From positions 1-15,586 of the forward strand of contig JAWLCV010000088.1 in assembly GCA_041686955.1 (NCBI GenBank): a DNA stretch of 15,586 nt. Reading direction: 5' to 3'. This stretch comes from UBA7803 sp041686955 (GTDB lineage Bacteria; Pseudomonadota; Gammaproteobacteria; Pseudomonadales; Azotimanducaceae). The notes below the pieces were generated by a model. The model saw only the letters and a program-made list of their open reading frames with translations. It did not search any database and was not told the origin of the DNA. This document shows, piece by piece, positions 14,799 to 15,586 of the stretch (position 1 is the stretch's first letter; each line of letters begins with the position of its first letter). Both the position numbers and the translations under genes were made by a program.

Positions 14799-15530
14799 AT
14801 GAAGCAGCGAGCCATTGCACTCCCCGTCGCCCTGACAGCGACCATGGCGCTCGCCGGAGCGGCGCCGGCGTTCGCTCAGGAGGGCGTCCAGCAGACGAAC
14901 CAGCAGCAACAGACACAGCAACAGGCGGCCTCACAGCAGGCCGGCCAGCAGCAGACGGATCGGCTCGACACCCAGCGTTGGCGGGAGATCCGTGACCGCA
15001 CCGTCAGCGCCAAGGATCTCCTGGCCGCAGACGTGACCAGCGGGTTCAATCCGGTGGGTAACGTGCGCGACCTGGTGCTGAACGAGGATTCCAGCCAGGT
15101 GGAGTACGTGCTCTACGAGGTGCCCTACCCCTATCAGCTCTACGGCGCCGACAACGGCTACGTGGCCTTCGAGAACGTGGCCGTGGACCCCGGCGCGAGC
15201 TTCGATCTGAACCTCCGCTTCGACGATCCCGCCGATTCCGAGGATCCGACCACGCTGGAGCTCACCCGCGAGGAAGCCGACCACCGGCTGGTATCCCGCA
15301 TCCTGGGCGACACCGTCTCGTTCGCCGGCGAGGAGACCCGTCCCCTTGAGGACATCCTCATCGACCGCCAGTCCGGGCGGATCACCCATTACGTGGTGAA
15401 CAACAACCCGGATGCCTGGTTCAACGACGAGCCGCGGGCCATCCCGGCGGCCGAGGTGGCCATCAGCGACGAGGGCGAGGTGACCGCCAGCACCGAGTTC
15501 GCCGCCCTGGAGCCGGTGGAGCTCCAGTAA
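14799..15530 (+). CDS. secreted protein with two PRC-barrel-like units and Gln-rich N-terminal stretch
   Basis: A 243-residue protein. AAGGAGG at 14787-14793, five bases before the ATG, gives a strong start. A signal peptide ends AAPAFA-QEG (cleavage near 26). Residues 27-54 are a Gln/Ala/Thr low-complexity tail. Two PRC-barrel-like units follow: about 68-130 (SAKDLLAADVTS...VGNVRDLVLNEDSSQVEYVLYEV...YVAFENVAV) and about 163-225 (RLVSRILGDTVSF...GEETRPLEDILIDRQSGRITHYVV...RAIPAAEVAI). PRC barrels bind partners in photosynthetic reaction centres and RNA maturation; periplasmic versions like this are common in proteobacteria, usually stress-linked and poorly understood. It follows the PQQ enzyme by 54 bases but has its own strong start, so co-transcription is possible rather than certain. 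Confidence 0.82.
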   Translation: MKQRAIALPVALTATMALAGAAPAFAQEGVQQTNQQQQTQQQAASQQAGQQQTDRLDTQRWREIRDRTVSAKDLLAADVTSGFNPVGNVRDLVLNEDSSQVEYVLYEVPYPYQLYGADNGYVAFENVAVDPGASFDLNLRFDDPADSEDPTTLELTREEADHRLVSRILGDTVSFAGEETRPLEDILIDRQSGRITHYVVNNNPDAWFNDEPRAIPAAEVAISDEGEVTASTEFAALEPVELQ

Positions 15531-15539
15531 GCGGCGTCA

Positions 15540-15571
15540 CGGCGCGCCGGCCATACGTGGCCGGCGCGCCG
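15540..15571 (+). terminator. strong GC-rich inverted repeat after the PRC-barrel gene
   Basis: A 14-bp perfect stem, CGGCGCGCCGGCCA with its complement, closes on a TACG loop just after the stop codon at 15530. No T-tract follows. A second inverted repeat, GCCGGCC-GT-GGCCGGC, covers 15571-15586 at the window edge and could compete for pairing. Terminator or mRNA-stabilising hairpin is likely. Confidence 0.6.
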
Positions 15572-15586
15572 CCGGCCGTGGCCGGC

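Noticed and set aside
12138..14921. A 927-codon open frame on the minus strand across the PQQ dehydrogenase
   Set aside because: It is antisense to a clear PQQ enzyme, its translation is low-complexity (His, Gly, Arg, Val) without any domain, and it runs into the CaiB/BaiF gene in another frame. Long shadow frames are expected at this GC content.

Overview
The window is GC-rich, densely coded DNA of a Gram-negative bacterium. Signal peptides, a lipobox, an outer-membrane barrel ending in Phe and a periplasmic PQQ enzyme all point that way. A proteobacterium, probably gammaproteobacterial, is the best guess, but no ribosomal or other phylogenetic marker is present. No gap between genes exceeds about 190 bases, and no tRNA, rRNA, IS element or CRISPR was seen.

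Left edge (1-1464): the 3' part of an alpha/beta hydrolase gene, then a small MarR-type regulator.

Core (1557-8160): the most interesting part. It holds an ECF sigma factor (minus strand) of the type usually found with Ser/Thr kinases and two Hanks-type Ser/Thr kinases (minus strand). One kinase is membrane-spanning with a TPR-like outer domain; the other is soluble with an N-terminal helical domain. These three regulatory genes alternate with four plus-strand genes for exported proteins: a Gly/Tyr-rich lipoprotein, an Arg-rich secreted protein, a predicted outer-membrane barrel with an acidic loop, and a second secreted protein homologous to the lipoprotein. Three of the four exported-protein genes are preceded by the same two-block motif, CCGAACGA, 15 bases, CGCTYT, with exactly the same spacing. 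I infer that this is the promoter of the local ECF sigma factor and that the region is a self-contained kinase-to-sigma-to-envelope-protein signalling unit. The sigma factor lacks the usual acidic residues of region 2.2 and has threonines there, which fits the known idea of sigma factors activated by phosphorylation.

Middle (8309-10544): a PhnB/glyoxalase-like protein, then a MAPEG-family membrane protein and an MFS exporter as a likely pair. The start of the MAPEG gene lies inside an 11-bp perfect inverted repeat that could hide its ribosome binding site.

Right part (10570-15586): a minus-strand pair, CaiB/BaiF CoA-transferase followed by an SDR oxidoreductase, which looks catabolic. Divergent from it are a periplasmic PQQ-dependent dehydrogenase and a secreted protein with two PRC-barrel-like units. 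The window ends in strong GC-rich inverted repeats.
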